From NCBI GenBank assembly GCA_963636105.1, contig CAVHIG010000001.1:11439-75438 (forward strand): DNA of 64,000 nt, in the 5' to 3' direction. A program made the translations under genes and the position numbers. This document shows, in pieces, positions 32,795 through 40,828 of this stretch. The first letter of the stretch is position 1; every line of letters starts with the position of its first letter. The stretch comes from CAVHIG01 sp963636105 (GTDB lineage Bacteria; Bacillota; Clostridia; Peptostreptococcales; Anaerovoracaceae). Below the pieces are notes generated by a model. The model was not told the DNA's origin. It saw only the letters and a program-made list of their open reading frames with translations, and searched no databases.

Positions 32795-34741
32795 CTAATA
32801 TTTTTCCTTCAAAATTCCCTTGCGATACGCATCGATAAGATTCTTGAGCTCCTCGACCTTATCACGCAGCTCATCGCCCTGATCTATATCCCTTACATAC
32901 ATCCTGCGCTTGAGCAGCTCTACAGTACGCAAAACCGGCGCCACAAATTCCTGACTTCCATCCGGATTCATAGGCTTATATGGCTTGTGCTCCGCAAGCG
33001 CCATATACCTCGAATTGAAAATAAAGGTATATCCTGCTATTCCTGTTGTTTTCTGGTAAGCCTTCGAAATTCCTCCGTCTATTATAAAGAGCTTTCCGCC
33101 GCCCTTTATCGGACTCTCGCCATCCTTGAACTTCACAGGCACATGACCGTTCAAAATATGCGAAGTGTCAGGATCGAGGCCAAACTCAGAAAGAATCGCC
33201 TCGCAAACCTCCTTATCATTTATGAGCTTATAATAAGGTGTCGTATGCTCCTTATGCGTCGATTTGTCCGCAATGAAAAATCTCTCAAAGGTCGTCATCT
33301 GATCCTTGCCGAATAGCGGCGACTTGCTTCCAAGCCACAGATACCACATGATATCGCCCGAAGCACCGTGCTCCTCTGCCGGATTCGGATCAAAATACGC
33401 CTTGCGCACCTCCTTATCCAGATAATCCATCAGCTCCTTGCCCTTGTAGGTGCCGCCATTTATAGTGCAAGGCAAAAACTCTCCGCCAGCCGTCATCGGA
33501 ATGCAGCCGTGATAGAGCAGATTGCCATTTATACGCTTATACATAGCACCGTGGCTGTAGATAAAGCGTATATGCTTCTGCAGCTTTTCGCTTTCAAGGA
33601 AGGATGCCTCCAGTGTATTCATGAGGTAGGTCTCCTCAGCAGTAAGCTCGTAAGGATGCTCCGGATCTACCGTAGGGAAGTTTGTATCGCGCAGCGGCCA
33701 CTCCACGCCCTTTATCGTAATAGTGCCCTTTTCATGATTTATCTTGTCCAGCAGCAGTCTGTTTTCCAGCTCATACTCAGGATGCGCCATTATGCGCTGC
33801 CCTTCTACCTTGAATTGGATTATGGAAATTGCCTTGTGCATCTTTGCGCCCAGCTCCTCGTCCACCGGGTCGAATCTGTTTTTGTCCAGTATATGAGGCT
33901 TGAAGAATTCGCAAGGGTCATCCCTATACACATTCGCGGCAAATACGGAAAGCGGCCTTAGATTTATTCCGTAGCCGAATTCCAGCATGTCGAAGTTGTT
34001 GTAGCTTATATTCATTCTGATGACATTGGCTATGCAGGCCCAATTTCCGGTAGCCGCGCCCATCCATGCTATGTCGTGATTTCCCCACTGGAAATCCACA
34101 TCGTGAAATTCCATCAGATAGTCCATGATCTTGTCAGGATGAGAGCCTCTGTCCCATATATCGCCTATTATATGCAGGCTATCTACAGCAAGTCTGCTTA
34201 TGCAATCCGTAAAATCTATGATATAATTCTCCGCAAGACCGCATTCGCAGATCGAATTTATAATCTCGCTGTAATAATGAGCCTTGTTTGCCTCATCATC
34301 GGCGTGCAAAAGCTCATCCGTCGCATATTCAAAAAACTTTGGCAATCTCTTACGCACGCGTGAGCGCGAATATTTTCCCGAAACCGAGCGGCATATATCC
34401 ACAAGATTGAGCATCGTTCTCTTGCACCAGTTTTCGTAGTCAGGCTCCTCTTCCTTGCGTCTTCCAAGCTCAGCCTCCGCATTGTATATAAGCGATGCGA
34501 GTATGTCCCGCTCGTCCCTGGTCATTGTCTCACCAAAGAGCTCCTCTATTTTGAGCCTGATAACTCCGGAGGCGCTTTTTAGCATGTGTATAAAGGCCTC
34601 GTGCTCACCGTGAAGGTCGCTCAGAAAATACTCCGTGCCCTTTGGCAGGCTGAGTATCGCCTTGAGATTTATAATCTCAGCCGAGGCAGCCTTTATATTC
34701 GGATATTCCTTCGACAAAAGCTTCAAATAATGCTGATCCAT
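32795..34741 (-). CDS. fbp: Fructose-1,6-bisphosphatase, class III
   Basis: Mn-dependent gluconeogenic phosphatase of the Firmicutes type (648 residues), removing the C1 phosphate of fructose 1,6-bisphosphate. Metallophosphoesterase motifs are in order: FLSDLHGEHEAF near 39-50, GDIWDRGSHPDKIMDYL near 190, and QWGNHDIAWMGAATG near 218. The late NGHVPVKFKDGESPIKGGGK near 535 is also family-typical. Length agrees with class III enzymes. It is 18 nt downstream of murA on the same strand, likely co-transcribed. Confidence 0.96.
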   Translation of the reverse strand: MDQHYLKLLSKEYPNIKAASAEIINLKAILSLPKGTEYFLSDLHGEHEAFIHMLKSASGVIRLKIEELFGETMTRDERDILASLIYNAEAELGRRKEEEPDYENWCKRTMLNLVDICRSVSGKYSRSRVRKRLPKFFEYATDELLHADDEANKAHYYSEIINSICECGLAENYIIDFTDCISRLAVDSLHIIGDIWDRGSHPDKIMDYLMEFHDVDFQWGNHDIAWMGAATGNWACIANVIRMNISYNNFDMLEFGYGINLRPLSVFAANVYRDDPCEFFKPHILDKNRFDPVDEELGAKMHKAISIIQFKVEGQRIMAHPEYELENRLLLDKINHEKGTITIKGVEWPLRDTNFPTVDPEHPYELTAEETYLMNTLEASFLESEKLQKHIRFIYSHGAMYKRINGNLLYHGCIPMTAGGEFLPCTINGGTYKGKELMDYLDKEVRKAYFDPNPAEEHGASGDIMWYLWLGSKSPLFGKDQMTTFERFFIADKSTHKEHTTPYYKLINDKEVCEAILSEFGLDPDTSHILNGHVPVKFKDGESPIKGGGKLFIIDGGISKAYQKTTGIAGYTFIFNSRYMALAEHKPYKPMNPDGSQEFVAPVLRTVELLKRRMYVRDIDQGDELRDKVEELKNLIDAYRKGILKEKY

Positions 34742-34759
34742 AGGTCCTCCTTATTTTCC

Positions 34760-36022
34760 TTAGTCATCTATGCGGATGACTGTCGCTCCTATACCGCGAA
34801 GCTTTTCTATAAACCTAGAATAGCCTCTTTCTATATGATATATCTCGGAAATCTCCGTAGTGCCCTCTGCCACAAGTCCCGCAAGCACCATCGCCGCGCC
34901 TGCCCTCAGATCCGTGGATATCACCTGCGCGGCCTGGAGCTTCTTGCCACCCTGCACTATCGCGCTGCCGCCATCTATCCTGATATTTGCGCCCATTCTG
35001 TTGAGCTCGCCTACATGCATATATCTGTTTTCAAAGACCGTCTCCATCACGACGCTCGAGCCCTTTACCGTAGTCAAAAGCGCCATAAATTGCGGCTGCA
35101 TGTCCGTAGGGAAGCCCGGATAAGGGAGAGTCTTTATGTCAGTGGCCACAAGCTCATTTACATCGCCTCTGACCAGCATGCCCTCATCACTGTTTTCTAT
35201 GACAGCTCCACATTCACGAAGCTTTGCGATTACAGGCTTTACATGATCCGAAAGTCCGTTTGTGATCAAAAGCTGTCCGCGCGTGATCGCCGCCGCCACC
35301 ATAAAGGTGCCCATCTCTATACGATCCGGTATGACCGCGTGCTTTGTACCCGAAAGGGACTTTACTCCTTCTATTTTTATTGTATCGGTACCTGCTCCCT
35401 TGATCTTTGCGCCCATTTTATTGAGGAAATTCGCAAGGTCTACTATCTCAGGCTCCTCCGCCACGTTTTCTATGATCGAAGTACCCTCTGCCAATACCGC
35501 TGCCATCATGATATTTTCCGTAGCGCCCACGCTCGGGAAATCAAGATATACATTTCCGCCCACAAGCTTATCCGCTACAGCCTCCACATAACCGGCTTTC
35601 TCCACAATCTTTGCGCCGAGAGCCGCAAATCCCTTCAAATGGAGGTTTATAGGTCTTGCGCCTATGGCACAGCCGCCCGGAAGAGATACCCTGACTCTGC
35701 CCGTCCTCGCAAGAAGCGGTCCCATTATAAGCACTGACGCGCGCATTTTCTTCGCAAGCTCGTATGGCGCCTCGTGCGCGAGACTGTCACCCGGCTCAAT
35801 CCTCACAATGCCCTCATCATAATCCGCTGTGACATGCGCTCCCACACTCTTCAAAAGCTCGCACATAACAGCCACATCCATGAGTGCCGGCACATCTGTT
35901 ATTTCGCAGGATTCCCCGGCGAGCAGCCCCGCGGCCATTATAGGAAGCACCGCGTTTTTTGCGCCGCTTACCGCTACGGTTCCATGCAAAGGCCCGCTCT
36001 TTTGTACCAAAAACTTTGCCAT
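34760..36022 (-). CDS. murA: UDP-N-acetylglucosamine 1-carboxyvinyltransferase
   Basis: First committed step of peptidoglycan synthesis, adding enolpyruvate from PEP to UDP-GlcNAc; about 420 residues. SGAKNAVLPIMAA (substrate-binding Lys/Asn) is near residue 18. The catalytic loop LPGGCAIGARPINLHLKG carries the PEP-binding Cys (fosfomycin target) near 115-130. MTAEGTTEI-type late motifs appear as LVAEGTTEISEIYHIERGY. The ATG at 36022 follows GGAGAACAT. A longer frame starts within the abrB terminator and is rejected. Confidence 0.96.
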   Translation of the reverse strand: MAKFLVQKSGPLHGTVAVSGAKNAVLPIMAAGLLAGESCEITDVPALMDVAVMCELLKSVGAHVTADYDEGIVRIEPGDSLAHEAPYELAKKMRASVLIMGPLLARTGRVRVSLPGGCAIGARPINLHLKGFAALGAKIVEKAGYVEAVADKLVGGNVYLDFPSVGATENIMMAAVLAEGTSIIENVAEEPEIVDLANFLNKMGAKIKGAGTDTIKIEGVKSLSGTKHAVIPDRIEMGTFMVAAAITRGQLLITNGLSDHVKPVIAKLRECGAVIENSDEGMLVRGDVNELVATDIKTLPYPGFPTDMQPQFMALLTTVKGSSVVMETVFENRYMHVGELNRMGANIRIDGGSAIVQGGKKLQAAQVISTDLRAGAAMVLAGLVAEGTTEISEIYHIERGYSRFIEKLRGIGATVIRIDD

Positions 36023-36037
36023 TTTATGTTCTCCTAC

Positions 36038-36071
36038 AAAAAGCCTGCACATGGCACATGGCAGGCTTTTG
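36038..36071 (-). terminator. Terminator of abrB
   Basis: AAAAGCCTGC / GCAGGCTTTTT stem with a 12-nt loop and T-run on the minus strand, immediately before the murA ribosome binding site. Confidence 0.85.
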
Positions 36072-36089
36072 ATCTTCTTTCTTATTTTA

Positions 36090-36332
36090 TTACAGCTCTC
36101 TGAGCTCCTTCAGGCAATCCTCGCAAACGTTCTTGTCATGGATTCTTCTTACGTTCTTTGCGTTTCCGCAGAATACGCAAGCAGGCTCATACTTCTTGAG
36201 GAGGATGTAATCGCCGTCTACGAAAATTTCAATCGGATCCTTGATTTCAATATCAAGAGTTCTTCTCAATTCGATAGGTAATACGATACGACCCAGCTCA
36301 TCAACTTTTCTAACTATTCCTACTGCTTTCAT
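36090..36332 (-). CDS. abrB: AbrB-family transcriptional regulator with C-terminal zinc-ribbon-like cysteines
   Basis: Swapped-hairpin DNA-binding protein of 80 residues. The N-terminus GIVRKVDELGRIVLPIELRRTL is the AbrB/SpoVT signature. The C-terminal part has CVFCGN and CEDC pairs spaced like a small zinc ribbon. AbrB proteins act as transition-state regulators in Firmicutes. Its own promoter is a close consensus (36380-36408), and it has a terminator. Confidence 0.93.
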   Translation of the reverse strand: MKAVGIVRKVDELGRIVLPIELRRTLDIEIKDPIEIFVDGDYILLKKYEPACVFCGNAKNVRRIHDKNVCEDCLKELREL

Positions 36333-36379
36333 AAATGTATCTCCTCTCCAAATTTTGTTAATTCTTTCTATATATGCCT

Positions 36380-36408
36380 ATTATAACATAGAAAGGCAAG
36401 CGTTGCAA
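36380..36408 (-). promoter_or_regulatory. abrB promoter
   Basis: Minus-strand TTGCAA (36403-36408), 17-nt spacer, TATAAT (36380-36385). Confidence 0.8.
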
Positions 36409-36452
36409 TAACTTATTTTTCAAGTATCACGCATTTTCAATTCTTTACACAC

Positions 36453-36791
36453 TTATTTTTCTTCGTCTTTGTCTCCGCCTCGAAACAATCCCAGAAGCGA
36501 TGAGAACCCGTTTACAGTCGACGTGAGTGCGCTTACGATGTTTTGATTGCCCTTGAGAGCCGAAGATATACCTGTGGCTGCCTCTGAGACATCACTTATG
36601 ATCCCGTCTATCTCCTCCGTCCTGCCGGCCGCTATGGAGCTGATTTTCTCCACGTCCTCAAGAACTCTATTTGTGCGCTTCAAAGTCTCCAAAAGATTCT
36701 TTGCGACGCAGATGAGATAGATTATCAATACGATAAGTCCTACGCCTATCGCGATCAAGCCGATGTCCTTCAATGTCAAAGTAATTTCCAT
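36453..36791 (-). CDS. Small membrane protein, DUF948-like
   Basis: 112 residues with one N-terminal transmembrane helix (LIAIGVGLIVLIIYLICVA, about residues 12-30). A predicted helical/coiled-coil region follows (LLETLKRTNRVLEDVEKISS) and a Ser/Gly-rich tail ending GGDKDEEK. The layout fits the DUF948 family of envelope-associated proteins, but this is a shape-level match only. The ATG follows GGAGGGTAG. It is last in the tmk-holB-ricT-trmN6 run, about 110 nt after trmN6. Confidence 0.7.
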   Translation of the reverse strand: MEITLTLKDIGLIAIGVGLIVLIIYLICVAKNLLETLKRTNRVLEDVEKISSIAAGRTEEIDGIISDVSEAATGISSALKGNQNIVSALTSTVNGFSSLLGLFRGGDKDEEK

Positions 36792-36903
36792 TCAGACTAC
36801 CCTCCTGACTTTCTGTTCGCTTGTATCTATATTATCCACTATATTCAAAGAAATTTCAACAAAAAATTTTCGTATTTTACAGAATTTCCTAGGCACGCCA
36901 AGG

Positions 36904-37734
36904 CTACATTCTTTCATATATGCGCTGTATCTCCTCGCTGTAGCCCCTGCCCTCCTTTTCATATACATAGAGCGGAGGCAGCAGCTTAAGCTCGCGCCCG
37001 CCGTTTTTTACGCAGCGCACAAGCACAATGTTCGGTATCTCTCCCTCACGCGGGCACACAAAGCGGAGCTCTTTCGGCTCAAGCCGCTCTTCCCTGCAGG
37101 CCGCGAATATGTCCACAAGCCTTGAGGGTCTATGTACCATGCAAAGCTCCCCTTTGTCACGAAGCAGAAACTTCGCCGCCTTCACGAAATCCGCCAGCTT
37201 TGCGCTTGTCTCGTGGCGCGCTATGGTCTTTGCGTCATTTTTATTTATAAGGCCGCAGGAGCCGGTCATATAGGGCGGATTGCTCGTCACAAGGTCGAAA
37301 TCCCCACGCAGGCTCATAAGCTCCGAAGTAGCTGTATTTGCAACGTCCTCGTGTATTGCTTTTAGGCGATGCGTGAGGCCGTTCAGCTCAAAGCCGCGCT
37401 GCGCGCGCAGGAAGCTTTCCTCCTGCAGCTCCATGCCGTAGATCTCCTCCGCGCTTGTCTTATGGCTGAGTATGAGCGGAATTATTCCGCTGCCGGTACC
37501 GAGGTCTGCTATGCGCCCTGTCTTCTTTTTTCGTTCAAAGCCGCTTGCCGCAAAGTCCGCCAAAATCACGGCGTCCACTCCATAGCAGAATTCCTCCGGC
37601 TTTTGTATCAGGCGAAGCTCCCCAAAGCCTATCGCGTCTATCCTCTCACCCGGCATCGCCGCAAAGCCCGCGCCGTTTCCGCATGGGCCCGCGCCGTTTC
37701 CGCATGAGCCTGCGCCATTTCCGCAAGAAAACAT
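36904..37734 (-). CDS. trmN6: tRNA1(Val) A37 N6-methyltransferase-like (TrmN6/YfiC)
   Basis: SAM-dependent methyltransferase, up to 276 residues. SAM motif I is IADLGTGSGIIPL near residue 72. The N6-adenine active-site motif NPPY lies in DLVTSNPPYMTG near 150. RFDPQ-type C-terminal strands follow. The family modifies A37 of tRNA-Val. Oddity: the N-terminus is three 21-bp repeats encoding CGNGAG(S/P/F), built from the dispersed 12-mer. A downstream ATG (MPGERID) gives a normal-length protein but lacks a ribosome binding site, so the repeats may be leader or coding. Confidence 0.87.
   Translation of the reverse strand: MFSCGNGAGSCGNGAGPCGNGAGFAAMPGERIDAIGFGELRLIQKPEEFCYGVDAVILADFAASGFERKKKTGRIADLGTGSGIIPLILSHKTSAEEIYGMELQEESFLRAQRGFELNGLTHRLKAIHEDVANTATSELMSLRGDFDLVTSNPPYMTGSCGLINKNDAKTIARHETSAKLADFVKAAKFLLRDKGELCMVHRPSRLVDIFAACREERLEPKELRFVCPREGEIPNIVLVRCVKNGGRELKLLPPLYVYEKEGRGYSEEIQRIYERM
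37671..37728. repeat. Three tandem 21-bp repeats built on the dispersed 12-mer
   Basis: CGCCGTTTCCGCATGGGCCCG-type units: exact 12-mer cores at 37671-37682 and 37692-37703, one-mismatch core at 37713-37724, exactly 21 bp apart. They encode the CGNGAG repeats at the start of trmN6. Confidence 0.88.
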
Positions 37735-37741
37735 AGGCCAC

Positions 37742-38677
37742 CTAATCCTTCAGGAGATTTTTCATCTCGTCAAGAAGCTCGCCGTCCAGCTCGCCCAAAA
37801 TGTCGCTTTCCTTTTCTTTTTCCTTGCCCTTGCGGTGCTTGTGCTCCATGCGCTTTATCTGCGCCTTTTCGTAGGTGTAGATGTCCGGCGAGAGCTTTTC
37901 CTGCTTGTCGTCTGTCTTTTCGTCTACGACGAGGCGTACCTTTACCTTGCTTTCTAAGATGTTTGACTCGGTGACGACTCCGATGCCGTCCGGTGTCTTG
38001 ATTCTTTCGCCCACGTCAGGCATGCCCTTGCGAAGCTGCACATAGATGTCGTTTTCGTATTTCAGACAGCACATGAGTCTGCCGCATACTCCGGAGATTT
38101 TTGTCGGGTTTAAGGAAAGATTTTGAACCTTTGCCATTTTTATGGATACAGGCTCGAAGTCGGAAAGCCAGGTGTGGCAGCAAAGTCCGCGCCCGCAGCT
38201 GCCTATGCCTCCTACCATTTTGGATTCGTCTCTTACGCCAATCTGGCGGAGCTCTATCCTCATTTTGAATACGCTTGCGAGATCCTTTACAAGCTCGCGG
38301 AAGTCGACTCTGCCGTCCGCTGTGAAGTAGAATATTATCTTGCTGTTGTCGAAGGTGTATTCTACATCTATGAGCTTCATTTCGAGGCCGTGCTTATTTA
38401 CCTTTTCCTGGCAAAGCTGCAAGGCTTTTTCTTTTTTCTTTTCGTTTTCCTCGTGCTTGTGAAAATCCTCCTCTGTGGCGATTCGGATTATCTTCTTGAG
38501 CGGCGCTACGATGTTGTCCTCATGGACGCTCTTTATCGGCGCCGTTACCGTACCAAATTCAAGGCCGCGCGCAGTCTCCACTATGACGCATACGCCCTTA
38601 TCCACTTCAAGTCCATCCGGGTCAAAATAGTATACCTTGCCTGCGGTTTTGAACTTTACTCCTGCTACATCTACCAT
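37742..38677 (-). CDS. ricT: PSP1 domain protein RicT (YaaT)
   Basis: Stage 0 sporulation/RNA-processing factor homologue, 311 residues. In Bacillus it forms the RicAFT complex controlling RNase Y and biofilm/sporulation entry. The PSP1 core has VYYFDPDGLEV, GLEFGTV and VDFRELVKDLA. The cysteine-rich segment has IGSCGRGLCC, then SGVCGRLMCC, near residues 158-205 and holds iron-sulfur ligands in this family. The C-terminus is Lys/Glu-rich. It lies 3 nt after holB, the same order as in Bacillus (tmk, holB, yaaT, methyltransferase). Confidence 0.94.
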   Translation of the reverse strand: MVDVAGVKFKTAGKVYYFDPDGLEVDKGVCVIVETARGLEFGTVTAPIKSVHEDNIVAPLKKIIRIATEEDFHKHEENEKKKEKALQLCQEKVNKHGLEMKLIDVEYTFDNSKIIFYFTADGRVDFRELVKDLASVFKMRIELRQIGVRDESKMVGGIGSCGRGLCCHTWLSDFEPVSIKMAKVQNLSLNPTKISGVCGRLMCCLKYENDIYVQLRKGMPDVGERIKTPDGIGVVTESNILESKVKVRLVVDEKTDDKQEKLSPDIYTYEKAQIKRMEHKHRKGKEKEKESDILGELDGELLDEMKNLLKD

Positions 38678-38680
38678 ATT

Positions 38681-39526
38681 TTATCCTCCAATTTTTAAGA
38701 CCATATTATTCAGCGCGTATGAGGGCTTGATGAAGCTGCGCACTTCCTGTCTCGCCTCCTCAATCGCGTCTATTGCTCTGTATATATCGGCCTTGCGATA
38801 AAGCCGGCTTCCCTTTGCTTCACTTTTTATCAAATCGCTGTATACAAGCTCGAGCGCATCCAAAAGATTCAATGCTTTCTCTCTTACGAGGGCCTTGTCC
38901 TTTTCCTTATCCGTGTCGCAGGTAATCTCCGCCACGAGGCTTCTTATCTCGTAAAAGGGTCTTTTTTGCCGCAGCAACTCCGCGAGCTCTTCCGCCTTTT
39001 CGGTCAGCAGGACATATTCCGGTGTGCCGAAGGGGTTGAATCTGTAGCTCACGCAGCGCGAACGCACTGTAGGCAAGAGCTTTTGTGAGTTTTCGGAAAG
39101 CAATATGAGCACGGTACCTCTCGGCGGCTCCTCAAGAGTTTTGAGAAGGCTGTTTTGCGCGCTTCTTGTCATGCTGTCCGCGTCCTCTATGACGGCAAAG
39201 TTTCGCTCGCCCTCGTAGGGCTTCTTTTGCAACTGCGAAAGCATTTCGAGGATGGCTTCGTTTTTCGTCGAGTTTTCGTCTTTTTCGACATAGAAGATTT
39301 CGTCGTGATTGCCATGCTCTATACGCAGGCAATTTCTGCAGCGGTCGCAGCCCTCGCCCGGCCTATCCGCGCAGAGTATGGCCTTTATGAAGCAATTTGC
39401 TATGAGCCTTTTATCCACGCGGGAATCTCCCTCAAATATGTATGCGTGCGAGATATTTCCCTGCTTTATCACCGCGGAGAGACGTTCCGTCAGCTTTTCA
39501 TTTCCTTTTATGTCCTTTAGGAGCAT
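38681..39526 (-). CDS. holB: DNA polymerase III subunit delta prime
   Basis: Clamp-loader subunit, 281 residues. N-terminal ISHAYIFEGDS (degenerate P-loop as usual for delta prime), then the zinc module CDRCRNCLRIEHGNH near residue 58. AVIEDADSMTRSAQNSLLKTLEEPP (sensor region, read in two pieces) is near 105-130. LLPTVRSRC follows, the SRC motif of the family. It sits between tmk and ricT with a 3-nt gap to ricT. Confidence 0.94.
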   Translation of the reverse strand: MLLKDIKGNEKLTERLSAVIKQGNISHAYIFEGDSRVDKRLIANCFIKAILCADRPGEGCDRCRNCLRIEHGNHDEIFYVEKDENSTKNEAILEMLSQLQKKPYEGERNFAVIEDADSMTRSAQNSLLKTLEEPPRGTVLILLSENSQKLLPTVRSRCVSYRFNPFGTPEYVLLTEKAEELAELLRQKRPFYEIRSLVAEITCDTDKEKDKALVREKALNLLDALELVYSDLIKSEAKGSRLYRKADIYRAIDAIEEARQEVRSFIKPSYALNNMVLKIGG

Positions 39527-39609
39527 TTTTTGTCTCCTTTGCTAGTATAATATATTTATGCTTGATATCCCTTACAGGCGGCAAGGGATTATCTATCTTG
39601 TTGCTTGAG

Positions 39610-40260
39610 CTATAATGCCCGCGCGTATATTTTCTCCAGGTGCCGCTCTATCTCCGCCGCTATTTCATCTATTCCGCGGCTTGCGTCTATGCCTACGATT
39701 CTGTCGGGATATTTTTTCTCAAGGGCAAGATATCCTCTATAGACTTCCTCGTGAAATTGCAAAGCCTCAAGCTCGAGTCTATCTGCCTCCGCCTCAGATA
39801 TGCGCTCCTTGCCCACGCTCGGGTCAAGCTTCATAAGAAAGGTCACATCCGGCATGCAGCCTGCTATGGCATATTCATTTATCGCCATGATGCTGTCGCC
39901 AAGATGTCTTCCATAGCCCTGGTACGCAAGACTTGAGTCTATGAATCTGTCGCAAATGACCACCTTGCCCGCGGAAAGGGCAGGCCTTATCAATTCTTCG
40001 ACGTGCTGCGCGCGCGACGCCGCATAGAGCAGAGCCTCCGTCATCGCATGCATCTCGCCGTTTGCGCGATCCAAAAGAATTTCTCTTATCTTTTCTCCGA
40101 TGTCGGTACCGCCCGGCTCGCGAGTGTTTAGCGTGCTGCAACCTCTTTTTTCAAAGAATTCATTTATCCGCCTTATCTGGGTGGACTTTCCGGATCCGTC
40201 GGGGCCCTCTATCGTTATAAATATGCCTTTTTTTGCGTCTTCTTTTCTGCTTTTATCCAA
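39610..40260 (-). CDS. tmk: Thymidylate kinase
   Basis: dTMP kinase, 216 residues. P-loop EGPDGSGKSTQ near residue 18, TREPGGTDIGEKIR near 47, and DRFIDSSLAYQGYGR near 100 (the DR(Y/F) motif). The start is a TTG at 40260 behind GAAAGG, giving a short Lys-rich N-terminal extension. It is followed by 83 nt with a 7-bp inverted repeat (ATCCCTT / AAGGGAT near 39567-39590) before holB. Confidence 0.95.
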   Translation of the reverse strand: MDKSRKEDAKKGIFITIEGPDGSGKSTQIRRINEFFEKRGCSTLNTREPGGTDIGEKIREILLDRANGEMHAMTEALLYAASRAQHVEELIRPALSAGKVVICDRFIDSSLAYQGYGRHLGDSIMAINEYAIAGCMPDVTFLMKLDPSVGKERISEAEADRLELEALQFHEEVYRGYLALEKKYPDRIVGIDASRGIDEIAAEIERHLEKIYARAL

Positions 40261-40299
40261 AACTTTACCTTTCTATTTCGTAGGCGAAAAGAGCTTCAT

Positions 40300-40350
40300 T
40301 TCGCTGGCTACTGACAGCTTCTTTTCACTGGCTGCTGACAGCCGAGAGCT
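40300..40350. repeat. GCTGACAGC-type repeat before tmk
   Basis: CTGGCTACTGACAGCTTCTTTTC is followed by CACTGGCTGCTGACAGCCG, two near-identical copies about 23 bp apart, in the gap between the small peptide frame and tmk. Confidence 0.5.
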
Positions 40351-40354
40351 GCTC

Positions 40355-40465
40355 CTAGTGTCTTTTTTTCAATGCTTCGTCCAGGAGATTTGATAAAAAA
40401 TGTATCCACAAGTAGAGAAATGGAATGCATAAGAGTGCCACAAATATTATTTTTGCCATCTTCAT
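40355..40465 (-). CDS. Predicted 36-residue membrane peptide
   Basis: A short frame reads MKMAKIIFVALLCIPFLYLW and then IHFLSNLLDEALKKRH before a TAG. It has a single hydrophobic helix and a charged C-terminus, typical of small membrane peptides. A GGAG sits 7 nt before the ATG (AGGCGGAGAAAGTAT). It lies 94 nt upstream of tmk on the same strand. Codon pattern alone is too little to prove it; no homologue is recalled. It could also be a chance frame in a leader. Confidence 0.45.
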   Translation of the reverse strand: MKMAKIIFVALLCIPFLYLWIHFLSNLLDEALKKRH

Positions 40466-40691
40466 ATACTTTCTCCGCCTCCCGTACTATAAAATGTCCG
40501 CAATTGCGCATAAGCAGACATAGTCATTTTACCACATTCTTCCCTTCCCGTCACTCAAAAATTGCAATCGCCTTCAAACGAATCCGAAAATATGTTATAC
40601 CCCAGGCTCCTGCTCGCTTCTTCGCTGTACCCGCCTGTGGTTTGAATTGAAATTCAGCACATAAAAGTAGCTGCGGAAACCGCCAAAGTTA

Positions 40692-40720
40692 TTGACAGGA
40701 GGGGTGTTTTGGCATATAAT
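40692..40720 (+). promoter_or_regulatory. larC promoter (perfect consensus)
   Basis: TTGACA (40692-40697), 17-nt spacer, TATAAT (40715-40720), about 108 nt before the larC ATG. The 40466-40691 part upstream shows no gene, only a degenerate 12-mer at 40673. Confidence 0.88.
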
Positions 40721-40828
40721 TTAAAGAAGCCATCTCAAACTGAAAGTTTGGAATGTCGATTTTTACATTTTATGCGACTCGAATTTTCTGACGTGATAGG
40801 ATGACAAAATACAAGACGGAGATTTAGG

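Noticed and set aside
34586..35737. Long plus-strand frame of 383 codons
   Set aside because: Antisense shadow of fbp and murA, both of which have clear family motifs on the minus strand.
40721..40828. Nickel/cobalt or other riboswitch in the larC leader
   Set aside because: No family core recognised in the 108-nt leader; only short weak stems.
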